Origin: a virus
Length of the DNA stretch: 37,854 bases
Reading direction: 5' to 3' (one strand)
Virus record (IMG/VR): IMGVR_UViG_3300035034_001821
Location: 1-37,854 of that record
How positions within the stretch are numbered: the first letter of the stretch is position 1; each line of letters starts with the position of its first letter. The notes beneath the pieces are model-generated. The model did not search any database, was not told where the DNA came from, and was given only the letters and a program-made list of their open reading frames with translations. The position numbers and the translations under genes are program-made. Of this stretch, positions 32,696 to 37,854 are shown piece after piece.

Positions 32696-33122
32696 TTGCC
32701 TTCTCTCCTATGTCAAATTCAAGGGCAACAGATTCACCCGTTAAACTCTCAACAGTCACCTTACCCATCTCTGTTACGGTAAATTTATGCTCACTCACGT
32801 CTGTAAATAACTTCAAATGCTTGCCTAAAAGCTCTAAACCCTTAAGTGCTTGAGCGTATTCGCCAATAGATCGGGCCTCGACAGCAATTTCTTGTATATT
32901 ACGAAGCACATAGTCGGCTGTTATATACGTGCGGTTGCTGCGTGCAGCCATTTCTTTCGCTATTCTCTCTTTAATGTATGGCTTTTTAAGCAACTGACAG
33001 GCTCGAACACGCGCAGAGCTTGCAGCATAGCCCGCAGCTACAGCCGAACGAGCTCCGTTCAGGTCAATTATGTATTCTTCGCAAAATACACGCTGTCTAT
33101 CAGACTTTAAAGAATTAGCCAT
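32676..33122 (-). CDS. terS: Terminase small subunit
   Basis: 148 residues. The N-terminus has the Terminase_2 pattern: QRVFCEEYIIDLNGARSAVAAGY, then SSARVRACQLLKKPYIKERI, a helix-turn-helix DNA-recognition domain. It is followed by an oligomerising helix (AQALKGLELLGKHLKLF, ~87-103) and an acidic beta tail for TerL contact. It recognises the packaging site. It is 5.5 kb upstream of terL instead of next to it. The pac site usually lies in or near terS, which makes the non-coding region at 33566-33864 of interest. Confidence 0.85.
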   Translation of the reverse strand: MANSLKSDRQRVFCEEYIIDLNGARSAVAAGYAASSARVRACQLLKKPYIKERIAKEMAARSNRTYITADYVLRNIQEIAVEARSIGEYAQALKGLELLGKHLKLFTDVSEHKFTVTEMGKVTVESLTGESVALEFDIGEKANEIITH

Positions 33123-33124
33123 TA

Positions 33125-33499
33125 TTAATGTTCCGTTCTCTCTTTAGTTAACTGAACCTCAGACACAATAACATCGCCCAAAATTCGAGAATAAAAATCC
33201 TCTACCTTAGCATTATAACTCTCAACGGTCTTTTTAACAAGCTCATTACCCTCTTTAGTGATCTCAACAACGCCGTTAATTAGCTCTTTGTAAGTATCCT
33301 TGCTAGACTTATCATAATTAATGGCAATAATATCTATATTAAATCCATCCTCACCATCCTTAACGCGAACCATTAAGCGCCCACGAGGATCCAAAAGAAT
33401 AGCCTCAACAGATCCAGAGCCCTCAATTATATTTCCCTCTTCGTCTGCTCGTAAATATGTAACGAGTTTACCGATCTGTGGGTATTTTTGAGTTTCCAT
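33125..33499 (-). CDS. Unknown first gene of late operon
   Basis: 124 residues. An N-terminal SH3-like small barrel (IGKLVTYLRADEEGNIIEGSG, VEAILLDPRGRLMVRVKDG) is followed by a helical half (DTYKELINGVVEITKEGNELVKKTVESYNAKVEDFY). It ends two bases before the terS ATG. It starts ~30 bases after the predicted late promoter start. It is possibly a packaging or late-expression cofactor; no family recognised. Confidence 0.72.
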   Translation of the reverse strand: METQKYPQIGKLVTYLRADEEGNIIEGSGSVEAILLDPRGRLMVRVKDGEDGFNIDIIAINYDKSSKDTYKELINGVVEITKEGNELVKKTVESYNAKVEDFYSRILGDVIVSEVQLTKERTEH

Positions 33500-33536
33500 T
33501 TGTAATATTCTTTCTAAGTTAATCTATGTTTTCTCT

Positions 33537-33565
33537 AGTATAATACAAACAAATACATTACGCAA
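33537..33565 (-). promoter_or_regulatory. Late-operon promoter
   Basis: On the minus strand TTGCGT (33565-33560), 17 bases, TATACT (33542-33537). The -10 is good and the -35 weak, so an activator may be needed. The expected start near 33530 gives a ~30-base leader to the gene at 33499. It heads the long minus-strand block. Confidence 0.6.
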
Positions 33566-33609
33566 GTCCAAGTATCCAGTATCCATATAGGCTTAAAAGT
33601 TTCCTTTTC

Positions 33610-33660
33610 CTAAAAGACATCGACTTTGTCTTTTAGAACTTTTAGCGTGTCTTTTAGAAC
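33610..33660. repeat. Inverted and direct repeats with TTTTAG core
   Basis: CTAAAAGACA (33610-33619) and TGTCTTTTAG (33627-33636) are a perfect inverted repeat with a 7-base loop. TGTCTTTTAGAAC (33627-33639) is repeated exactly at 33648-33660, a 21-base period or two helical turns. A partial unit TTTTAGCG stands between them (33640-33647) and recurs at 33840-33847. Confidence 0.85.
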
Positions 33661-33734
33661 AACCCCTTGAAATCATTGTGGCTTTTGGGATGTGGTTTTT
33701 AGACATTTTAAATCCCCTAAAACCCTTGCAGGGG

Positions 33735-33763
33735 TTGACTTTGACTAAAATTCGTGCTATTAG
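33735..33763 (+). promoter_or_regulatory. Orphan extended -10 promoter inside the non-coding region
   Basis: TTGACT (33735-33740), 17 bases, TATTAG (33758-33763) preceded by TGC. It matches the early promoter style of this phage. No open frame follows; the transcript would start near 33770, run through three hairpins and then lie antisense to the gene at 33865-34092. Confidence 0.55.
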
Positions 33764-33769
33764 GTCAAG

Positions 33770-33844
33770 GGTTGACGACCCGAGCCCCTCAAGGGGCGGT
33801 CTACCTAGACCTAGGTATCTAATGTGTGAAACATATCCTTTTTA
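33770..33844 (+). ncRNA. Candidate structured small RNA
   Basis: Downstream of the orphan promoter the RNA could fold as GGGU-UGACG-ACCC (33770-33782), GCCCC-UCAA-GGGGC (33784-33797), UACCUAG/CUAGGUA (33802-33817) and AUGU/ACAU (33822-33834), ending in CCUUUUU (33837-33843). Closely packed stems plus a terminal U-run suggest a short stable RNA, an origin transcript or an antisense leader. The last stem is weak. Confidence 0.42.
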
Positions 33845-33864
33845 GCGTAAAAGATACATTCTTA

Positions 33865-34092
33865 CTAAGCGCTAAGCTCAGGCTTAACATCATCTCTGAA
33901 TACATATTGGTAATGGTTAGTATGCACAATCACGTTAACTAGTGTTAGTCCCTTTAGCTTCATATCCTCAATATAAGCATCGCCAAAGGCTCTACAATCA
34001 GACTTATCGAGATCCACATGCCATAGTAAATCAGCGCTCATATTATTATCATTGGTCACTAAGTATTCAATGTTTTCTGTATCGTATAACAT
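33865..34092 (-). CDS. Small unknown protein in the control region
   Basis: 75 residues behind AAGAAGAGGA. It is acidic, with a beta-alpha look (EYLVTNDNNMSADLLWHVDLD, LTLVNVIVHTNHYQYVFRD). It has its own minus-strand promoter and is the only gene between the late block and the right early operon. That is the position of a control gene in many phages, although no HTH is visible. The leader contains CCCAACCTAAAG, a variant of the shared motif. Confidence 0.68.
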   Translation of the reverse strand: MLYDTENIEYLVTNDNNMSADLLWHVDLDKSDCRAFGDAYIEDMKLKGLTLVNVIVHTNHYQYVFRDDVKPELSA

Positions 34093-34120
34093 AATTAATC
34101 CTCTTCTTTAGGTTGGGTAC

Positions 34121-34150
34121 ATTTTAAGTATCACATATATTTGTTAACAA
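34121..34150 (-). promoter_or_regulatory. Promoter of the 33865 gene
   Basis: On the minus strand TTGTTA (34150-34145), 18 bases, TAAAAT (34126-34121). The -35 lies in the palindrome TTGTTAACAA (34141-34150). The spacer is one base over optimum. The ATG is ~22 bases past the expected start. Confidence 0.5.
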
Positions 34151-34189
34151 TGGGTTAAGTAGTTATTTGTAATTAATTGTAATTAATTG

Positions 34190-34217
34190 TTGACAACATA
34201 TTAAGGTATGGTAACCT
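34190..34217 (+). promoter_or_regulatory. Promoter of right early operon
   Basis: TTGACA (34190-34195), 16 bases, TAACCT (34212-34217) preceded by TGG. The exact decamer GTATGGTAAC (34206-34215) is shared with the promoter at 4906-4934. AAGG/CCTT arms around it (34204-34219) form an operator-like imperfect palindrome. The leader contains AACAACCAAAGGA (34224-34236). Confidence 0.6.
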
Positions 34218-34242
34218 TATCTTAACAACCAAAGGATTTAAA

Positions 34243-34689
34243 ATGAATACACAAGATTGCAGAATAATTCGTATGACCGATGAGGAATTGCATATTGAAA
34301 TTAGTAAAATGCAACAAAAAATTGATTATTTAAGCGAAACATCATTCGGGTTCGCTGGTGTAAGAATCAGGGATGATATGATTATTGAGTTATCTAGAAT
34401 GAAGGTCAGCGCCTTCACCAGATCCGCTTTAATTGAAGATATATGGGTATACCGAATGGATGATGAGAAGTTTGAGGTTTGGGATCTTATTGCTGATGAG
34501 CGTGAATTTAAGACAAAAGAAGAGGCACACACAGCGGCGATTGACTTCATTAAATACAATCATGAAGAACTGTACGGTCATTATGGGTATGCGCTGATTA
34601 AACTAATGGTGACGCGCAATACTTACGGCGAGATTGTTAAACATAAAGAGCGCGCCTCTGCATATTATCAATTTAACTACAATGATTAA
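34243..34689 (+). CDS. Unknown protein, first gene of right early operon
   Basis: 148 residues from ATG 34243, with AAAGGA upstream. A helical N-terminus (DEELHIEISKMQQKIDYL) and an alpha/beta C-terminal half (KFEVWDLIADEREFKTKEEAHTAAIDFIKYNHEELYG). It has no known motif. First-gene position under a strong early promoter suggests an early host-directed function, by inference only. Confidence 0.75.
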   Translation: MNTQDCRIIRMTDEELHIEISKMQQKIDYLSETSFGFAGVRIRDDMIIELSRMKVSAFTRSALIEDIWVYRMDDEKFEVWDLIADEREFKTKEEAHTAAIDFIKYNHEELYGHYGYALIKLMVTRNTYGEIVKHKERASAYYQFNYND

Positions 34690-34706
34690 GGGAAGAAAAA
34701 CGCACC

Positions 34707-34928
34707 ATGAACACCAAAATAAATATAGATGATACAAACCTGCACTTTGTTAAGGTTGAAACTGTTAAAAGAAAACCTAAAAATGAGGTTATCGAAACAC
34801 ACTATAAAAGGTTCAGGTCTATCTATAACGCCGAACGATTTAAGTTTGATGTTAATTTTGATGAAGAAATCGGGAATGAATATAAGCGCGCAACAGTAAT
34901 TAAGAGTAGACCAAAGGAAGCACTTTAA
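34707..34928 (+). CDS. Small basic unknown protein
   Basis: 73 residues from ATG 34707. Rich in Lys/Arg (VETVKRKPKNEVIETHYKRFR, KRATVIKSRPKEAL). The spacing to a possible AAGGGAAG site is long. It ends one base before the pentapeptide-repeat gene. Unknown; nucleic-acid contact is possible from charge alone. Confidence 0.68.
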   Translation: MNTKINIDDTNLHFVKVETVKRKPKNEVIETHYKRFRSIYNAERFKFDVNFDEEIGNEYKRATVIKSRPKEAL

Positions 34929-34929
34929 A

Positions 34930-35679
34930 ATGACAAAGATAATCACACACAAACTACTTATATCATGGGATCCTTGTCCATATTTCTACAAGAGGTACTG
35001 CCAGCTATTTCCTAAGGGCGCGGATTTAAAGAGTGCCGTTGATGGTCTTCTGGCAGATGGTCATAGAGATTGGGCGGCATGGCTATTCCATGAATGTAGG
35101 GAAAAGAACCTATTCACCGAATATATTAAAGGATTTCGCAACGCGGGCTACGGCAATAGAGGCGCCTATAATGCTGGTCACTGCAATACAGGCGCCTTTA
35201 ATACAGGTAACAATAATACAGGCGCCTTTAATACAGGTAGCAATAATACAGGTAACTGCAATACTAGTTACCGCAATACTGGTTACGGCAATGCAGGCGC
35301 CTTTAATACAGGTAACTGGAACACAGGTGATTATAATACAGGTCACTGCAACAGCATCACACCAGATACCATCCTTGTTTTTAATAAGCCTTGCAAGAGA
35401 GAAGATTGGAATAGGGCTGACAAGCCTCACTGGATGCACGCGTATCTCACTGATTGGATTTGTGAATCCGATATGTCAGACAAGGAAAAAGAGTTATACC
35501 CATCATACACCAAAGAACGTGGTTATCTGAGAGTTTATTTATCACTCAAGCATGCGTATGTTGAGGCATGGGAAGAAGCTAGCCCCGAAGATCGAGAACT
35601 AACGCGTAAGCTACCTAACTTTGATGAGAAGGTTTTTGAAGAGGTGTTTGGATTTAACCCTTGGAAGGCCACATCATGA
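34930..35679 (+). CDS. Pentapeptide-repeat (NTGxx) protein
   Basis: 249 residues. An N-terminal ~68-residue helical unit (LLISWDPCPYFYKRYCQLFPKG, HRDWAAWLFHECREKNL) is followed by 14 consecutive pentapeptides of form N-(T/A/R)-(G/S)-x-x (71-140), then a ~105-residue C-terminal domain starting ITPDTILVFNKP. The repeats are of the Pentapeptide_2 type and would form a short right-handed beta helix. Similar three-part proteins occur in phages and prophages without a proven role. DNA mimicry, known for other pentapeptide proteins, is conceivable. Its end overlaps the next gene by ATGA. Confidence 0.85.
   Translation: MTKIITHKLLISWDPCPYFYKRYCQLFPKGADLKSAVDGLLADGHRDWAAWLFHECREKNLFTEYIKGFRNAGYGNRGAYNAGHCNTGAFNTGNNNTGAFNTGSNNTGNCNTSYRNTGYGNAGAFNTGNWNTGDYNTGHCNSITPDTILVFNKPCKREDWNRADKPHWMHAYLTDWICESDMSDKEKELYPSYTKERGYLRVYLSLKHAYVEAWEEASPEDRELTRKLPNFDEKVFEEVFGFNPWKATS
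35140..35349 (+). repeat. 15-base tandem repeats encoding the pentapeptides
   Basis: Fourteen 15-base units with recurring AATACAGG blocks; the pair CAGGCGCCTTTAATA recurs three times. The DNA similarity means copy number can change by unequal recombination without loss of frame. Confidence 0.85.
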
Positions 35680-35999
35680 AAATATCTAATGATAAAAAAC
35701 GACTGGGAGTTAAGATAGATGAAACTATGACTGCTCCATCCCTATTAGACAAACTGCGCCTCCTTCCGCACGGAGATGCCGCTAAATTTATTCGCCGTGA
35801 AATTGACCCACATTGGGGGCTAGGTAGGGACTCAAGCGCCAGAGTTGCTCGCGTTACTTTTGAGAAAACTCAAACATGCTTAGTGGGCGTGATTGCTGAA
35901 AGCGAAAAAGAGGCCGAGGACAAGATAAGGAAATTGCCTCGAGATGACATGAGCATTCTAGATGAATACGAGGAAATCACCCAAATAGTATTTTTTTAA
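35676..35999 (+). CDS. Unknown protein, coupled to the pentapeptide gene
   Basis: 107 residues from ATG 35676, overlapping the previous stop (ATGA), with GGAAGG upstream. A central basic segment (DKLRLLPHGDAAKFIRREIDPHWGLGRD) precedes an alpha/beta stretch (CLVGVIAESEKEAEDKIRKLP). No family recognised. Confidence 0.7.
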   Translation: MKISNDKKRLGVKIDETMTAPSLLDKLRLLPHGDAAKFIRREIDPHWGLGRDSSARVARVTFEKTQTCLVGVIAESEKEAEDKIRKLPRDDMSILDEYEEITQIVFF

Positions 36000-36028
36000 T
36001 TAACAAACGTAAACGAAGGATATAAATA

Positions 36029-36691
36029 ATGTTACAAGCATTTCATAACGAAAAAGAAGTTAAAGACAAGTATGTTAACCGTGTTATCGCACATCGCAAG
36101 GCTGATAATATTATACAAGGCACTGGGTGGGAAGAAGGAAAGGGCTGCGCGGTTGGCTGCACACTGGAAAGATACACCCATGAAAGTTATCCTATTGAAT
36201 TGGGAATACCTGAATGGTTGGCTCATCTTGAAGATACCTTATTTGAAGGTATGGAGCAAAAGGATGCGATGGTATGGCCTGAGAATTTTCTTAAAGCTAT
36301 TCCTTTAGGTGTGACCGAGGACCAGTTTGATAAAAATGTTAAGCGACCCTTTATGATATTTATACTTGAGGGGCTATTCCATAACTTTGATATTGAGGAA
36401 TACCCCGAGATTGCGGCGGTGATTAAAGATGTGATTGCTTTACACAAAAGAGGTGATGTAACCAACGACGAGTGGAGAAGCGCAAGGTCAGCAGCAGCAT
36501 CAGCAGCAGCATCAGCATCAGCAGCATCAGCAGCATCAGCATCAGCAGCATCGGCAGCATCGGCATCGTCATGGTCAGCATCAGCATCAGCAGCATCAGC
36601 AGCATCAGCAGTATCGATAACGGCAAGGACAGAGGCCTACAAACAATACGCGGATAAATTAATTGAACTACTCGAACAAGCGCGCGGATAA
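36029..36691 (+). CDS. Phage protein with Ala/Ser microsatellite
   Basis: 220 residues behind GAAGGA. The first ~150 residues form a globular domain (GTGWEEGKGCAVGCTLERYTHESYPIELGIPEWLAHLEDTLFE broken across 33-76). Residues 154-196 are only Ala and Ser except one Trp and one Val, then a helical tail (EAYKQYADKLIELLEQARG). Proteins of this type with Ala/Ser/Tyr stretches occur in several phages; no role is known. The repeat lies in slippage-prone GCA/TCA codons, so length variants are likely. Confidence 0.8.
   Translation: MLQAFHNEKEVKDKYVNRVIAHRKADNIIQGTGWEEGKGCAVGCTLERYTHESYPIELGIPEWLAHLEDTLFEGMEQKDAMVWPENFLKAIPLGVTEDQFDKNVKRPFMIFILEGLFHNFDIEEYPEIAAVIKDVIALHKRGDVTNDEWRSARSAAASAAASASAASAASASAASAASASSWSASASAASAASAVSITARTEAYKQYADKLIELLEQARG
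36488..36616 (+). repeat. GCA/TCA trinucleotide repeat tract
   Basis: Forty-three codons drawn mainly from GCA and TCA in the gene at 36029. All alternative frames across it lack stops, so single-base slips would still be read for a distance. Confidence 0.9.
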
Positions 36692-36702
36692 GGGGCAACA
36701 AG

Positions 36703-36828
36703 ATGACAGCTAAAGACGTATTAGAAAAACTTAACGAAATTCCACATATACAGGGCAGATCAAGCACAAACCTAAAGCTAAGGCAAGATTTGAGAAGAGC
36801 CCTCCCCCAACAAAAAGAAAGAGAATAA
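36703..36828 (+). CDS. Small basic helical protein
   Basis: 41 residues from ATG 36703 (GGGGCAACAAG upstream) to a stop directly followed by the next ATG (TAAATG). Sequence such as DVLEKLNEIPHIQGRSS and LKLRQDLRRALPQQKERE is helical and basic. The exact junction with the next gene supports it. Confidence 0.6.
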   Translation: MTAKDVLEKLNEIPHIQGRSSTNLKLRQDLRRALPQQKERE

Positions 36829-37149
36829 ATGATTGAATTTTACAACAGAATATCACCATCCGAAGTATTAATGTTCGCCCTAGCTTTGAATACGGCTATA
36901 GCTATTTACCTAGCTATAGCCCTTCATCTTATGTCTAGTTCGGTAAATGACTGGAGAAGGGCCTACAATAGGGTTTTTAAATATTGGTCTATATCTCAAG
37001 AGGAGTTTGAGTTTTTGCATAAAAACTCCCAACCAATAAACCCTAAAACAAAAAGATTTATGAGTAAGCATGAGTGGTACTTTGAGTTCTTTGCTCCCTA
37101 TGCGAGTGAGTTGAGGGAGCCTCATGATGGGAAACCTAATAAATTTTAA
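36829..37149 (+). CDS. Single-span membrane protein
   Basis: 106 residues from ATG 36829. One transmembrane helix at ~13-35 (VLMFALALNTAIAIYLAIALHLM) with a short outside N-terminus, then a charged C-terminal domain (NDWRRAYNRVFKYW, KHEWYFEFFAPYASELREP). It may act at the inner membrane during early infection. No family recognised. Confidence 0.7.
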   Translation: MIEFYNRISPSEVLMFALALNTAIAIYLAIALHLMSSSVNDWRRAYNRVFKYWSISQEEFEFLHKNSQPINPKTKRFMSKHEWYFEFFAPYASELREPHDGKPNKF

Positions 37150-37161
37150 GGAAAAGAAAAG

Positions 37162-37215
37162 ATGACCGATAACATTAAAGAAGTTGCTAAGCTTATTAGC
37201 GATACAATGTATTAA
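37162..37215 (+). CDS. 17-codon remnant or micro-gene, paralogue of the 6484 N-terminus
   Basis: ATG 37162 with AAGGAAAAG upstream opens MTDNIKEVAKLISDTMY and stops. Eleven of its first 16 positions match the start of the 52-residue protein at 6484 (MTNIEEVSKLLNDTM, allowing one gap). It may be a decayed duplicate whose ribosome site survives, or a real short peptide. It is the last frame before the operon terminator. Confidence 0.42.
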   Translation: MTDNIKEVAKLISDTMY

Positions 37216-37221
37216 TTACAG

Positions 37222-37247
37222 CCGCCCCTTAATAGGGTGGTTTTTTT
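37222..37247 (+). terminator. Rho-independent terminator of right early operon
   Basis: CCGCCC (37222-37227), loop CTTAATA, GGGTGG (37235-37240) with one G-T pair, then seven T. It separates the operon from the convergent primase-helicase gene, whose stop is at 37256. Confidence 0.85.
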
Positions 37248-37255
37248 ATGCCAAC

Positions 37256-37854
37256 CTAGAGCTTTTGCATAACCCCAGAATCAGGCGACAGCATATGAGT
37301 TGCTTCAATTATTTCACCTTGGTTGGTTTTTGTATTGGCTGTCACTAAGTACCCTTTTGATCTATTGGGCAACTCATCCACCCTAAACGGGAAATCACTT
37401 TGAATAAAGCGTATATCTCCATTTAAGGCCAAATCATCAATGGCGCGCTCGACGGTTCGGGCCCCTAGGTTGAGTAAATGCGACTCAACAAGGTACGCAG
37501 CCATTGCATTGCGTGTCTTCATTATATTTTTAAGTGCCAAACCCTCAATATTAGATAAGATTTTATAATGCTTATCTTCTAATTTAAGTTTGTTCCTCTT
37601 TTCTTGGCGCGTCATGCCTGCATCATGTTTCGAAATTATCTCCCATTTGCCATCTCTTTTATCGACAACCCAAGGATCTATGCCGCGACCATTTCGGATC
37701 TCAAAAGCAAGCTCCCGCATGCCTTCGCGCTCGTACATAACAATCCCAGTATCATATAACCCCTGCAGAGAGCTAGCGCCACGCATAGACTGGTGCGGGT
37801 CATCTTGAACCGCCTCCTTTGTCTTTTTCCCTGTATGGTGGGATACAAGAATAG
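37256..37854 (-). CDS. Toprim/RepA-like primase-helicase, C-terminal part (continues from base 1)
   Basis: The minus frame enters at the window end and stops at 37256. Joined with 1-1376 after removing the repeated ten bases it gives the end of a 654-residue protein. The first residues after the junction, AILVSHHTGKK, are the conserved His-His motif of RepA-type ATPases that follows Walker B, direct proof of the join. The C-terminal ~110 residues (RNAMAAYLVESHLLNLGARTVERAIDDLALNGDI broken here into parts) look like a winged-helix tail, as in many phage RepA-like proteins. Confidence 0.88.
   Translation of the reverse strand, partial: ILVSHHTGKKTKEAVQDDPHQSMRGASSLQGLYDTGIVMYEREGMRELAFEIRNGRGIDPWVVDKRDGKWEIISKHDAGMTRQEKRNKLKLEDKHYKILSNIEGLALKNIMKTRNAMAAYLVESHLLNLGARTVERAIDDLALNGDIRFIQSDFPFRVDELPNRSKGYLVTANTKTNQGEIIEATHMLSPDSGVMQKL
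37845..37854. repeat. Window-end overlap identical to bases 1-10
   Basis: ACAAGAATAG occurs at 1-10 and 37845-37854. With the reading frame and protein motif running across the joint, this is best read as the overlap of a circular assembly, not a biological terminal repeat. Confidence 0.85.

Larger units (their letters stand above)
33566..33864. other. Non-coding structured region, candidate replication origin or packaging site
   Basis: About 300 bases without a credible gene, between the late promoter and the gene at 33865. It holds at least eight TTTTAG/CTAAAA hexamers (33610, 33631, 33640, 33652, 33697, 33717, 33745, 33840), a perfect 10-base inverted repeat, several GC-rich hairpins in an AT-rich background and an internal plus-strand promoter. 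The arrangement resembles an iteron-type origin, but a pac site close to terS or an RNA gene would also fit. Confidence 0.5.

Noticed and set aside
35140-35349. Possible CRISPR array because of regularly spaced short repeats
   Set aside because: Units are 15 bases, in one reading frame and without unique spacers of 25-40 bases; they encode pentapeptides.
35110-35439. Open minus-strand frame of 109 codons opposite the pentapeptide repeats
   Set aside because: Produced by the 15-base periodicity; the translated repeats (CIxVT) are the complement of the real repeat.
36423-36767. Leu/Met-rich minus-strand frame opposite the Ala/Ser tract
   Set aside because: The trinucleotide repeat keeps every frame open; no start signal, and the hydrophobic look is an artefact of repeated TGC/TGA complements.

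Overview
The window reads as one complete, circularly assembled genome of a tailed bacteriophage of podovirus type, about 37,844 bp. The last 10 bases repeat the first 10, and one minus-strand gene, a primase-helicase, reads in frame across that joint. There is no bacterial housekeeping gene, tRNA, rRNA, integrase or recognisable repressor. The base composition is AT-rich. The host is not shown by the sequence. An M15-type endolysin next to a 3TM-like holin and sigma70-like promoters fit a Gram-negative host, and the LamG/SGNH receptor-binding protein resembles those of environmental and marine phages (inference).

Layout. (1) Positions 37854-37256 and 1376-1, minus: Toprim/RepA-like primase-helicase. 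(2) 1425-7491, plus: early replication and recombination genes. These are a Sak4-like ATPase, a DUF669 protein, a Cas4-like Fe-S exonuclease, a RusA-like resolvase, a DnaQ-like 3'-5' exonuclease, an excisionase-like HTH protein and several small unknown genes, one of them a DUF1508-LamG chimera. No DNA or RNA polymerase gene is present, so host enzymes are probably used. (3) 33499-7584, minus: one long late block. In transcription order it holds an unknown gene, terS, a tiny membrane protein, a small structural protein, a 1226-residue LamG/SGNH-esterase protein, a run of small genes, terL, portal, scaffold, a HeH/LEM-like protein, major capsid protein, a decoration-like protein, two tail-tube proteins, T7 gp13/14/15/16-like internal virion proteins, a T7 gp17-like tail fibre and the lysis genes. 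(4) 33500-34242: a regulatory region with a late promoter, TTTTAG repeats, hairpins and a candidate small RNA, plus one small minus-strand gene. (5) 34243-37215, plus: a second early operon of small unknown genes, including a pentapeptide-repeat protein and one with an Ala/Ser microsatellite, ending in a rho-independent terminator.

Working model. Host RNA polymerase reads the early plus operons from promoters with extended -10 elements (TGn), several followed by a shared CAACCAAAGGA-type leader. The Sak4/DUF669/Cas4/RusA set and the primase-helicase replicate and recombine the DNA. Late minus-strand transcription starts near 33530 and is boosted in front of the capsid gene, where a terminator is followed directly by a new promoter. 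The virion has a T7-style ejection apparatus although no T7-type RNA polymerase is encoded.

The parts most worth a second look are the structured non-coding region 33566-33864, the DUF1508-LamG chimera, the LamG/SGNH protein lying between terS and terL, the amidase-like fragment ahead of terL, two paralogous membrane proteins and the slippage-prone Ala/Ser repeat gene.
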